DNA of 64,000 nucleotides from Ptiloglossa arizonensis (taxonomy: Eukaryota > Arthropoda > Insecta > Hymenoptera > Colletidae). The DNA lies in contig NW_027478395.1 of NCBI RefSeq assembly GCF_051014685.1, forward strand, positions 1,426,001-1,490,000, read 5' to 3'. The position numbers and the translations under genes were made by a program. Shown piece after piece: positions 46,611 through 57,914 of the stretch (position 1 is the first letter of the stretch; each line of letters starts with the position of its first letter). The notes under the pieces were generated by a model. The model was not told where the DNA came from. It searched no databases and saw only the letters and a program-made list of their open reading frames with translations.

Positions 46611-49083
46611 CTAGTTTCAGATGTAGTAGGAATGTTTGGGATTGGTTAACCAGTTCGCGAGATGTGGGAGTTTGAAGCTAAGAAATGGTTGAGAAGACAA
46701 CAAATTTTTCGCAATTCTGCTGCTCCAAACGCTTAACCATATTGGCCTAGGGAAAAATACACATACTGTTGTAATCGGGCGAGTTTCTACATTCAGGCGC
46801 AGCAGGAATTTTTGGGTTTGGTCAATCCGTTCGCGAGATGTGGGAATTTGAAGCTAAGAAATGGTTGAGAAGGCAACAAATTTTTCGCACTTCTGCTGCT
46901 CCAAACGCTTAACCAGAATGGCCTAGAGAAAAAATACACATACCGTAGTAATCGGGCGAGTTTCTACATTCAGACGCAGCAGGAATTTTTGGGTTTGGTC
47001 AATCCGTTCGCGAGATGTGGGAGTTTGAAGCTAAGAAACGGTTGAGAAGACAACAAATTTTTCGCACTTCTGCTGCTCCAAACGCTTAATCAGAGTGGCC
47101 TAGGGAAAAATACACATACCGTTGTAATCGGGCGAGTTTCTACATTCAGGCGCAGCAGGAATTTTTGGCTTTGGTCAATCCGTTCGCGAGATGTGGGAGT
47201 TTGAAGCTAAGAAATGGTTGAGAAGGCAACAAATTTTTCGCAATTCTGCTGCTCCAAACGCTTAACCAGAATGGCCTTGGGAAAGAATACACATACCGTT
47301 GTTATCGTACGAGTTTCTACTTTCGGACGCAATAAGAATTTTTGGGTTTGGTCAATCCGTTCGCGAGATATGGGAGTTTGAAGCTAGGAAATGCTTGAGA
47401 AGGCAACAAATTTTTCGCACTTCTGCTGCTCCAAACGCTTAACCAGAATGGCCTAGGAAAAAAATACACATACCGTTGTAATCGGGCGAGTTTCTTCATT
47501 CAGACGCAGCAGGAATTTTTGGGTTTGGTCAATCCGTTCGCGAGATGTGGGAGTTTGAAGTTAAGAAATGGTTGAGAAGGCAACAAATTTTTCGCAATTC
47601 TGCTGCTCCAAACGCTTAACCAGAATGGCCTTGGAAAAAAATACACATACCGTTGTTATCGTACGAGTTTCTGCTTTCATATGTAATAGAAATTTTTGGG
47701 TTTGGTCAATCCGTTCGCGAGATATGGGAGTTGGAAGCTAAGAAATGGTTGAGAAGGCAACAAATTTTTCGCACTTCTGCTGCCCCAAACGCTTAACAAG
47801 AGTGGCCTAGTGAAAAAATACACATACCTTTGTAATCGGTCGAGTTTCTACTTTCAGATATAGTAGGAATTTTTCGGTTTGGTCAATCCGTTCGCGAGAT
47901 GCGGCAGTTTGAAGCTAAGAAATGGTTGAGAAGGCAACAAATTTTTCGCACTTCTGCTGCTCCAAACGCTTAACCAGAGTGGCCTAGGGAAAAATACACA
48001 TACCGTTGTAATCGGGCGAGTTTCTACATTCAGGCGCAGCAGGAATTTTTGGGTTTGGTCAATCCGTTCGCGAGATATGGGAGTTTGAAGCTAGGAAATG
48101 CTTGAGAAGGCTACAAATTTTTCGCACTTCTGCTGCTCCAAACGCTTAACCAGAATGGCCTAGGGAAAAAAGACACATACCGTTGTAATCAGGCGAGTTT
48201 CTACATTCAGACGCAGCAGGAATTTTTGGGACTGGTCAATCCGTTCGCAAGATATGGGAGTTTGAAGCTAAGAAATGCTTGAGAAGGCACCAAATTTTTC
48301 GCACTTCTGCTGCTCCAAGCGCTTAACAAGAATGGCCTAGAGAAAAAATACTCATACCTTCGTAATCGGGCGAGTTTCTTCTTTCAGATATAGTAGGAAT
48401 TTTTCGGTTTGGTCAATCCGTTCGCGAGATGCGGCAGTTTGAAGCTAAGAAATGGTAGAGAAGACAACAAATTTTTCGCATTTCTGCTGCTCCAAACGCT
48501 TAACCAGAATGGACTAGGGAAAAAATACACATACCCTTGTAATCGGGCGAGTTTCTACTTTCAGATGTAGTAGGAATTTTTGGGTTTGGTCAATCCGTTC
48601 GCGAGATGCGACAGTTTGAAGCTAAGAAATGGTTGAGAAGACAACAAATTTTGCGCATTTCAGCTGTTCCAAACGCTTAACCAGAAGGGCCTTGGGAAAA
48701 AATACACATACCGTTCTTATCGTACGAGTTTCTACTTTCAGACGCAATAGGAATTTTTGGGTTTGGTCAATCCGTTCGCGAGATATGGGAGTTTGAAGCT
48801 AAGAAATGGTTGAGAAGGCAACAAATTTTTCGCACTTCTGCTGCTCCAAACGCTTAACCAGAATGGCCTAGGGAAAAATACACATACCGTTGTAATCGGG
48901 CGAGTTTCTACATTCAGGCGCAGCAGGAATTTTTGGCTTTGGTCAATCCGTTCGCGAGATGGGGAGTTTGAAGCTAAGAAATGGTTGAGAAGGCAACAAA
49001 TTTTTCGCACTTCTGCTGCTCCAAACGCTTAACCAGAATGGCCTAGGGAAAAAATACACATACCGTTGTAATCGGGCGAGTTT
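46611..49083. repeat. Right-hand HOR copy, 14 monomers (2,473 bp)
   Basis: This copy is delimited by the CTAGTTTCAG markers at 46,611 and 49,084. Internal order: TGGTTAACCA palindrome monomer, CACATACTGTTG, CCGTAGTAATCGG, GAAACGGTTGAG, TTTTTGGCTTTGG, CTTTCGGACGCAATAAG, AATCGGTCGAG at 47,840, TTGGGACTGG, TACTCATACCTTCG, GAGATGCGACAG, CAGCTGTTCC with CGTTCTTATCGTACG, and GAGATGGGGAG. The next copy keeps the same order with one inserted block. Confidence 0.87.
46643..46652. other. TGGTTAACCA perfect palindrome, HOR marker
   Basis: In a minority of monomers the usual TTTGGTCAATCCG is replaced by ATTGGTTAACCAG (once TTTGGTTAACCAG), making a perfect 10-bp palindrome just before the TTCGCGAG landmark. 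Positions found are 16,695, 26,989, 32,670, 42,581, 45,584, 46,643, 49,116, 52,295, 55,297, 57,947, 58,124, 63,599 and 63,776. From 45.5 kb on it travels with CTAGTTTCAG and GGAATGTTTGGG, and its spacing sets the HOR copy lengths. Confidence 0.8.
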
Positions 49084-52000
49084 CTAGTTTCAGATGTAGT
49101 AGGAATGTTTGGGATTGGTTAACCAGTTCGCGAGATGTGGGAGTTTGAAGCTAAGAAATGGTTGAGAAGACAACAAATTTTTCGCAATTCTGCTGCTCCA
49201 AACGCTTAACCATATTGGCCTAGGGAAAAATACACATACTGTTGTAATCGGGCGAGTTTCTACATTCAGGCGCAGCAGGAATTTTTGGGTTTGGTCAATC
49301 CGTTCGCGAGATGTGGGAATTTGAAGCTAAGAAATGGTTGAGAAGGCAACAAATTTTTCGCACTTCTGCTGCTCCAAACGCTTAACCAGAATGGCCTAGA
49401 GAAAAAATACACATACCGTAGTAATCGGGCGAGTTTCTACATTCAGACGCAGCAGGAATTTTTGGGTTTGGTCAATCCGTTCGCGAGATGTGGGAGTTTG
49501 AAGCTAAGAAACGGTTGAGAAGACAACAAATTTTTCGCACTTCTGCTGCTCCAAACGCTTAATCAGAGTGGCCTAGGGAAAAATACACATACCGTTGTAA
49601 TCGGGCGAGTTTCTACATTCAGGCGCAGCAGGAATTTTTGGCTTTGGTCAATCCGTTCGCGAGATGTGGGAGTTTGAAGCTAAGAAATGGTTGAGAAGGC
49701 AACAAATTTTTCGCAATTCTGCTGCTCCAAACGCTTAACCAGAATGGCCTTGGGAAAGAATACACATACCGTTGTTATCGTACGAGTTTCTACTTTCGGA
49801 CGCAATAAGAATTTTTGGGTTTGGTCAATCCGTTCGCGAGATATGGGAGTTTGAAGCTAGGAAATGCTTGAGAAGGCAACAAATTTTTCGCACTTCTGCT
49901 GCTCCAAACGCTTAACCAGAATGGCCTAGGAAAAAAATACACATACCGTTGTAATCGGGCGAGTTTCTTCATTCAGACGCAGCAGGAATTTTTGGGTTTG
50001 GTCAATCCGTTCGCGAGATGTGGGAGTTTGAAGTTAAGAAATGGTTGAGAAGGCAACAAATTTTTCGCAATTCTGCTGCTCCAAACGCTTAACCAGAATG
50101 GCCTTGGAAAAAAATACACATACCGTTGTTATCGTACGAGTTTCTGCTTTCATATGTAATAGAAATTTTTGGGTTTGGTCAATCCGTTCGCGAGATATGG
50201 GAGTTGGAAGCTAAGAAATGGTTGAGAAGGCAACAAATTTTTCGCACTTCTGCTGCCCCAAACGCTTAACAAGAGTGGCCTAGTGAAAAAATACACATAC
50301 CTTTGTAATCGGTCGAGTTTCTACTTTCAGATATAGTAGGAATTTTTCGGTTTGGTCAATCCGTTCGCGAGATGCGGCAGTTTGAAGCTAAGAAATGGTT
50401 GAGAAGGCAACAAATTTTTCGCACTTCTGCTGCTCCAAACGCTTAACCAGAGTGGCCTAGGGAAAAATACACATACCGTTGTAATCGGGCGAGTTTCTAC
50501 ATTCAGGCGCAGCAGGAATTTTTGGGTTTGGTCAATCCGTTCGCGAGATATGGGAGTTTGAAGCTAGGAAATGCTTGAGAAGGCTACAAATTTTTCGCAC
50601 TTCTGCTGCTCCAAACGCTTAACCAGAATGGCCTAGGGAAAAAAGACACATACCGTTGTAATCAGGCGAGTTTCTACATTCAGACGCAGCAGGAATTTTT
50701 GGGACTGGTCAATCCGTTCGCAAGATATGGGAGTTTGAAGCTAAGAAATGCTTGAGAAGGCACCAAATTTTTCGCACTTCTGCTGCTCCAAGCGCTTAAC
50801 AAGAATGGCCTAGAGAAAAAATACTCATACCTTCGTAATCGGGCGAGTTTCTTCTTTCAGATATAGTAGGAATTTTTCGGTTTGGTCAATCCGTTCGCGA
50901 GATGCGGCAGTTTGAAGCTAAGAAATGGTAGAGAAGACAACAAATTTTTCGCATTTCTGCTGCTCCAAACGCTTAACCAGAATGGACTAGGGAAAAAATA
51001 CACATACCCTTGTAATCGGGCGAGTTTCTACTTTCAGATGTAGTAGGAATTTTTGGGTTTGGTCAATCCGTTCGCGAGATGCGACAGTTTGAAGCTAAGA
51101 AATGGTTGAGAAGACAACAAATTTTGCGCATTTCAGCTGTTCCAAACGCTTAACCAGAAGGGCCTTGGGAAAAAATACACATACCGTTCTTATCGTACGA
51201 GTTTCTACTTTCAGACGCAATAGGAATTTTTGGGTTTGGTCAATCCGTTCGCGAGATATGGGAGTTTGAAGCTAAGAAATGGTTGAGAAGGCAACAAATT
51301 TTTCGCACTTCTGCTGCTCCAAACGCTTAACCAGAATGGCCTAGGGAAAAATACACATACCGTTGTAATCGGGCGAGTTTCTACATTCAGGCGCAGCAGG
51401 AATTTTTGGCTTTGGTCAATCCGTTCGCGAGATGTGGGAGTTTGAAGCTAAGAAATGGTTGAGAAGGCAACAAATTTTTCGCATTTCTGCTGCTCCAAAC
51501 GCTTAACCAGAATGGACTAGGGAAAAAATACACATACCTTTGTAATAGGGCGAGTTTCTTCTTTCAGATGTAGTAGGAATTTTTGGGTTTGGTCAATCCG
51601 TTCGCGAGATGTGGGAGTTTGAAGCTAAGAAACGGTTGAGAAGACAACAAATTTTTCGCACTTCTGCTGCTCCAAACGCTTAACCAGAGTGGCCTAGGGA
51701 AAAATACACATACCGTTGTAATCGGGCGAGTTTCTACATTCAGGCGCAGCAGGAATTTTTGGCTTTGGTCAATCCGTTCGCGAGATGTGGGAGTTTGAAG
51801 CTAAGAAATGGTTGAGAAGGCAACAAATTTTTCGCATTTCTGCTGCTCCAAACGCTTAACCAGAAGGGCCTTGGGAAAAAATACACATACCGTTCTTATC
51901 GTACGAGTTTCTACTTTCAGACGCAATAGGAATTTTTGGGTTTGGTCAATCCGTTCGCGAGATATGGGAGTTTGAAGCTAAGAAATGGTTGAGAAGGCAA

Positions 52001-52262
52001 CAAATTTTTCGCACTTCTGCTGCTCCAAACGCTTAACCAGAATGGCCTAGGGAAAAATACACATACCGTTGTAATCGGGCGAGTTTCTACATTCAGGCGC
52101 AGCAGGAATTTTTGGCTTTGGTCAATCCGTTCGCGAGATGGGGAGTTTGAAGCTAAGAAATGGTTGAGAAGGCAACAAATTTTTCGCACTTCTGCTGCTC
52201 CAAACGCTTAACCAGAATGGCCTAGGGAAAAAATACACATACCGTTGTAATCGGGCGAGTTT
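49084..52262. repeat. Right-hand HOR copy, 18 monomers (3,179 bp)
   Basis: The order is that of the preceding 14-monomer copy plus four extra monomers near its right end. CGTTCTTATCGTACG occurs twice, at 51,185 and 51,891, a 706-bp step, whereas the preceding copy has it once. AATCGGTCGAG is at 50,313, which is 2,473 bp after the one at 47,840. Confidence 0.87.
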
Positions 52263-52596
52263 CTAGTTTCAGATGTAGTAGGAATGTTTGGGATTGGTTA
52301 ACCAGTTCGCGAGATGTGGGAGTTTGAAGCTAAGAAATGGTTGAGAAGACAACAAATTTTTCGCAATTCTGCTGCTCCAAACGCTTAACCATATTGGCCT
52401 AGGGAAAAATACACATACTGTTGTAATCGGGCGAGTTTCTACATTCAGGCGCAGCAGGAATTTTTGGGTTTGGTCAATCCGTTCGCGAGATGTGGGAATT
52501 TGAAGCTAAGAAATGGTTGAGAAGGCAACAAATTTTTCGCACTTCTGCTGCTCCAAACGCTTAACCAGAATGGCCTAGAGAAAAAATACACATACC
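51185..52596. repeat. Four-monomer internal duplication (706-bp step)
   Basis: CGTTCTTATCGTACG followed by GACGCAATAGG, GGGAAAAATACAC, GGCGCAGCAGG and GGCTTTGG begins at 51,185 and again at 51,891. The second copy later diverges into GAGATGGGGAG and the CTAGTTTCAG marker. The outer limits given are approximate. Confidence 0.75.
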
Positions 52597-55264
52597 GTAG
52601 TAATCGGGCGAGTTTCTACATTCAGACGCAGCAGGAATTTTTGGGTTTGGTCAATCCGTTCGCGAGATGTGGGAGTTTGAAGCTAAGAAACGGTTGAGAA
52701 GACAACAAATTTTTCGCACTTCTGCTGCTCCAAACGCTTAATCAGAGTGGCCTAGGGAAAAATACACATACCGTTGTAATCGGGCGAGTTTCTACATTCA
52801 GGCGCAGCAGGAATTTTTGGCTTTGGTCAATCCGTTCGCGAGATGTGGGAGTTTGAAGCTAAGAAATGGTTGAGAAGGCAACAAATTTTTCGCAATTCTG
52901 CTGCTCCAAACGCTTAACCAGAATGGCCTTGGGAAAGAATACACATACCGTTGTTATCGTACGAGTTTCTACTTTCGGACGCAATAAGAATTTTTGGGTT
53001 TGGTCAATCCGTTCGCGAGATATGGGAGTTTGAAGCTAGGAAATGCTTGAGAAGGCAACAAATTTTTCGCACTTCTGCTGCTCCAAACGCTTAACCAGAA
53101 TGGCCTAGGAAAAAAATACACATACCGTTGTAATCGGGCGAGTTTCTTCATTCAGACGCAGCAGGAATTTTTGGGTTTGGTCAATCCGTTCGCGAGATGT
53201 GGGAGTTTGAAGTTAAGAAATGGTTGAGAAGGCAACAAATTTTTCGCAATTCTGCTGCTCCAAACGCTTAACCAGAATGGCCTTGGAAAAAAATACACAT
53301 ACCGTTGTTATCGTACGAGTTTCTGCTTTCATATGTAATAGAAATTTTTGGGTTTGGTCAATCCGTTCGCGAGATATGGGAGTTGGAAGCTAAGAAATGG
53401 TTGAGAAGGCAACAAATTTTTCGCACTTCTGCTGCCCCAAACGCTTAACAAGAGTGGCCTAGTGAAAAAATACACATACCTTTGTAATCGGTCGAGTTTC
53501 TACTTTCAGATATAGTAGGAATTTTTCGGTTTGGTCAATCCGTTCGCGAGATGCGGCAGTTTGAAGCTAAGAAATGGTTGAGAAGGCAACAAATTTTTCG
53601 CACTTCTGCTGCTCCAAACGCTTAACCAGAGTGGCCTAGGGAAAAATACACATACCGTTGTAATCGGGCGAGTTTCTACATTCAGGCGCAGCAGGAATTT
53701 TTGGGTTTGGTCAATCCGTTCGCGAGATATGGGAGTTTGAAGCTAGGAAATGCTTGAGAAGGCTACAAATTTTTCGCACTTCTGCTGCTCCAAACGCTTA
53801 ACCAGAATGGCCTAGGGAAAAAAGACACATACCGTTGTAATCAGGCGAGTTTCTACATTCAGACGCAGCAGGAATTTTTGGGACTGGTCAATCCGTTCGC
53901 AAGATATGGGAGTTTGAAGCTAAGAAATGCTTGAGAAGGCACCAAATTTTTCGCACTTCTGCTGCTCCAAGCGCTTAACAAGAATGGCCTAGAGAAAAAA
54001 TACTCATACCTTCGTAATCGGGCGAGTTTCTTCTTTCAGATATAGTAGGAATTTTTCGGTTTGGTCAATCCGTTCGCGAGATGCGGCAGTTTGAAGCTAA
54101 GAAATGGTAGAGAAGACAACAAATTTTTCGCATTTCTGCTGCTCCAAACGCTTAACCAGAATGGACTAGGGAAAAAATACACATACCCTTGTAATCGGGC
54201 GAGTTTCTACTTTCAGATGTAGTAGGAATTTTTGGGTTTGGTCAATCCGTTCGCGAGATGCGACAGTTTGAAGCTAAGAAATGGTTGAGAAGACAACAAA
54301 TTTTGCGCATTTCAGCTGTTCCAAACGCTTAACCAGAAGGGCCTTGGGAAAAAATACACATACCGTTCTTATCGTACGAGTTTCTACTTTCAGACGCAAT
54401 AGGAATTTTTGGGTTTGGTCAATCCGTTCGCGAGATATGGGAGTTTGAAGCTAAGAAATGGTTGAGAAGGCAACAAATTTTTCGCACTTCTGCTGCTCCA
54501 AACGCTTAACCAGAATGGCCTAGGGAAAAATACACATACCGTTGTAATCGGGCGAGTTTCTACATTCAGGCGCAGCAGGAATTTTTGGCTTTGGTCAATC
54601 CGTTCGCGAGATGTGGGAGTTTGAAGCTAAGAAATGGTTGAGAAGGCAACAAATTTTTCGCATTTCTGCTGCTCCAAACGCTTAACCAGAATGGACTAGG
54701 GAAAAAATACACATACCTTTGTAATAGGGCGAGTTTCTTCTTTCAGATGTAGTAGGAATTTTTGGGTTTGGTCAATCCGTTCGCGAGATGTGGGAGTTTG
54801 AAGCTAAGAAACGGTTGAGAAGACAACAAATTTTTCGCACTTCTGCTGCTCCAAACGCTTAACCAGAGTGGCCTAGGGAAAAATACACATACCGTTGTAA
54901 TCGGGCGAGTTTCTACATTCAGGCGCAGCAGGAATTTTTGGCTTTGGTCAATCCGTTCGCGAGATGTGGGAGTTTGAAGCTAAGAAATGGTTGAGAAGGC
55001 AACAAATTTTTCGCATTTCTGCTGCTCCAAACGCTTAACCAGAGTGGCCTAGGGAAAGATACACATATCGTTGTAATCGGGCGAGTTTCTACATTGAGGC
55101 GCAGCAGGAATTTTCGGGTTTGGTCAATCCGTTCGCGAGATGGGGAGTTTGAAGCTAAGAAATGGTTGAGAAGGCAACAAATTTTTCGCACTTCTGCTGC
55201 TCCAAACGCTTAACCAGAATGGCCTAGGGAAAAAATACACATACCGTTGTAATCGGGCGAGTTT
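52263..55264. repeat. Right-hand HOR copy, 17 monomers (3,002 bp)
   Basis: The left and middle parts follow the 18-monomer copy at an offset of 3,179 (AATCGGTCGAG at 53,492). The right end instead carries CACATATCGTTG, CTACATTGAGGCGCAGC and TTTTCGGGTTTGG before GAGATGGGGAG, a combination also found at about 46,400-46,500. The copy looks mosaic. Confidence 0.83.
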
Positions 55265-57914
55265 CTAGTTTCAGATGTAGTAGGAATGTTTGGGATTGGT
55301 TAACCAGTTCGCGAGATGTGGGAGTTTGAAGCTAAGAAATGGTTGAGAAGACAACAAATTTTTCGCAATTCTGCTGCTCCAAACGCTTAACCATATTGGC
55401 CTAGGGAAAAATACACATACTGTTGTAATCGGGCGAGTTTCTACATTCAGGCGCAGCAGGAATTTTTGGGTTTGGTCAATCCGTTCGCGAGATGTGGGAA
55501 TTTGAAGCTAAGAAATGGTTGAGAAGGCAACAAATTTTTCGCACTTCTGCTGCTCCAAACGCTTAACCAGAATGGCCTAGAGAAAAAATACACATACCGT
55601 AGTAATCGGGCGAGTTTCTACATTCAGACGCAGCAGGAATTTTTGGGTTTGGTCAATCCGTTCGCGAGATGTGGGAGTTTGAAGCTAAGAAACGGTTGAG
55701 AAGACAACAAATTTTTCGCACTTCTGCTGCTCCAAACGCTTAATCAGAGTGGCCTAGGGAAAAATACACATACCGTTGTAATCGGGCGAGTTTCTACATT
55801 CAGGCGCAGCAGGAATTTTTGGCTTTGGTCAATCCGTTCGCGAGATGTGGGAGTTTGAAGCTAAGAAATGGTTGAGAAGGCAACAAATTTTTCGCAATTC
55901 TGCTGCTCCAAACGCTTAACCAGACTGGCCTTGGGAAAGAATACACATACCGTTGTTATCGTACGAGTTTCTACTTTCGGACGCAATAAGAATTTTTGGG
56001 TTTGGTCAATCCGTTCGCGAGATATGGGAGTTTGAAGCTAGGAAATGCTTGAGAAGGCAACAAATTTTTCGCACTTCTGCTGCTCCAAACGCTTAACCAG
56101 AATGGCCTAGGGAAAAAAGACACATACCGTTGTAATCAGGCGAGTTTCTACATTCAGACGCAGCAGGAATTTTTGGGACTGGTCAATCCGTTCGCAAGAT
56201 ATGGGAGTTTGAAGCTAAGAAATGCTTGAGAAGGCACCAAATTTTTCGCACTTCTGCTGCTCCAAGCGCTTAACAAGAATGGCCTAGAGAAAAAATACTC
56301 ATACCTTCGTAATCGGGCGAGTTTCTTCTTTCAGATATAGTAGGAATTTTTCGGTTTGGTCAATCCGTTCGCGAGATGCGGCAGTTTGAAGCTAAGAAAT
56401 GGTAGAGAAGACAACAAATTTTTCGCATTTCTGCTGCTCCAAACGCTTAACCAGAATGGACTAGGGAAAAAATACACATACCCTTGTAATCGGGCGAGTT
56501 TCTACTTTCAGATGTAGTAGGAATTTTTGGGTTTGGTCAATCCGTTCGCGAGATGCGACAGTTTGAAGCTAAGAAATGGTTGAGAAGACAACAAATTTTG
56601 CGCATTTCAGCTGTTCCAAACGCTTAACCAGAAGGGCCTTGGGAAAAAATACACATACCGTTCTTATCGTACGAGTTTCTACTTTCAGACGCAATAGGAA
56701 TTTTTGGGTTTGGTCAATCCGTTCGCGAGATATGGGAGTTTGAAGCTAAGAAATGGTTGAGAAGGCAACAAATTTTTCGCACTTCTGCTGCTCCAAACGC
56801 TTAACCAGAATGGCCTAGGGAAAAATACACATACCGTTGTAATCGGGCGAGTTTCTACATTCAGGCGCAGCAGGAATTTTTGGCTTTGGTCAATCCGTTC
56901 GCGAGATGTGGGAGTTTGAAGCTAAGAAATGGTTGAGAAGGCAACAAATTTTTCGCATTTCTGCTGCTCCAAACGCTTAACCAGAATGGACTAGGGAAAA
57001 AATACACATACCTTTGTAATAGGGCGAGTTTCTTCTTTCAGATGTAGTAGGAATTTTTGGGTTTGGTCAATCCGTTCGCGAGATGTGGGAGTTTGAAGCT
57101 AAGAAACGGTTGAGAAGACAACAAATTTTTCGCACTTCTGCTGCTCCAAACGCTTAACCAGAGTGGCCTAGGGAAAAATACACATACCGTTGTAATCGGG
57201 CGAGTTTCTACATTCAGGCGCAGCAGGAATTTTTGGCTTTGGTCAATCCGTTCGCGAGATGTGGGAGTTTGAAGCTAAGAAATGGTTGAGAAGGCAACAA
57301 ATTTTTCGCAATTCTGCTGCTCCAAACGCTTAACCAGAATGGCCTTGGGAAAGAATACACATACCGTTGTTATCGTACGAGTTTCTACTTTCGGACGCAA
57401 TAGGAATTTTTGGGTTTGGTCAATCCGTTCGCGAGATATGGGAGTTTGAAGCTAGGAAATGCTTGAGAAGGCAACAAATTTTTCGCACTTCTGCTGCTCC
57501 AAACGCTTAACCAGAATGGCCTAGGAAAAAAATACACATACCGTTGTAATCGGGCGAGTTTCTTCATTCAGACGCAGCAGGAATTTTTGGTTTTGGTCAA
57601 TCCGTTCGCGATATGTGGGGGTTTGAAGCTAAGAAATGGTTGAGAAGGCAACAAATTTTTCGCACTTCTGCTGCTCCAAACGCTTAACCAGAATGGCCTA
57701 GTGAAAAAATACACATACCTTTGTAATCGGGCGAGTTTCTTCTTTCAGATGTAGTAGGAATTTTTGGTTTGGTCAATCCGTTCGCGAGATGTGGGAGTTT
57801 GAAGCTAAGAAATGGTTGAGAAGGCAACAAATTTTTCGCACTTCTGCTGCTCCAAACGCTTAACCAGAATGGCCTAGGGAAAAAATACACATACCGTTGT
57901 AATCGGGCGAGTTT
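55265..57914. repeat. Right-hand HOR copy, 15 monomers (2,650 bp), internal deletion
   Basis: It follows the previous copy at an offset of 3,002 until about 56,100. There a CTAGG-containing site leads straight into the GGGAAAAAAGACAC / AATCAGGCGAG monomer, and the offset falls to 2,295. The 707-bp difference is four monomers, including the AATCGGTCGAG one. The right end has gained monomers with GCGATATGTGGGGG and GAATTTTTGGTTTGGTC (about 57,580-57,780). Confidence 0.83.
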
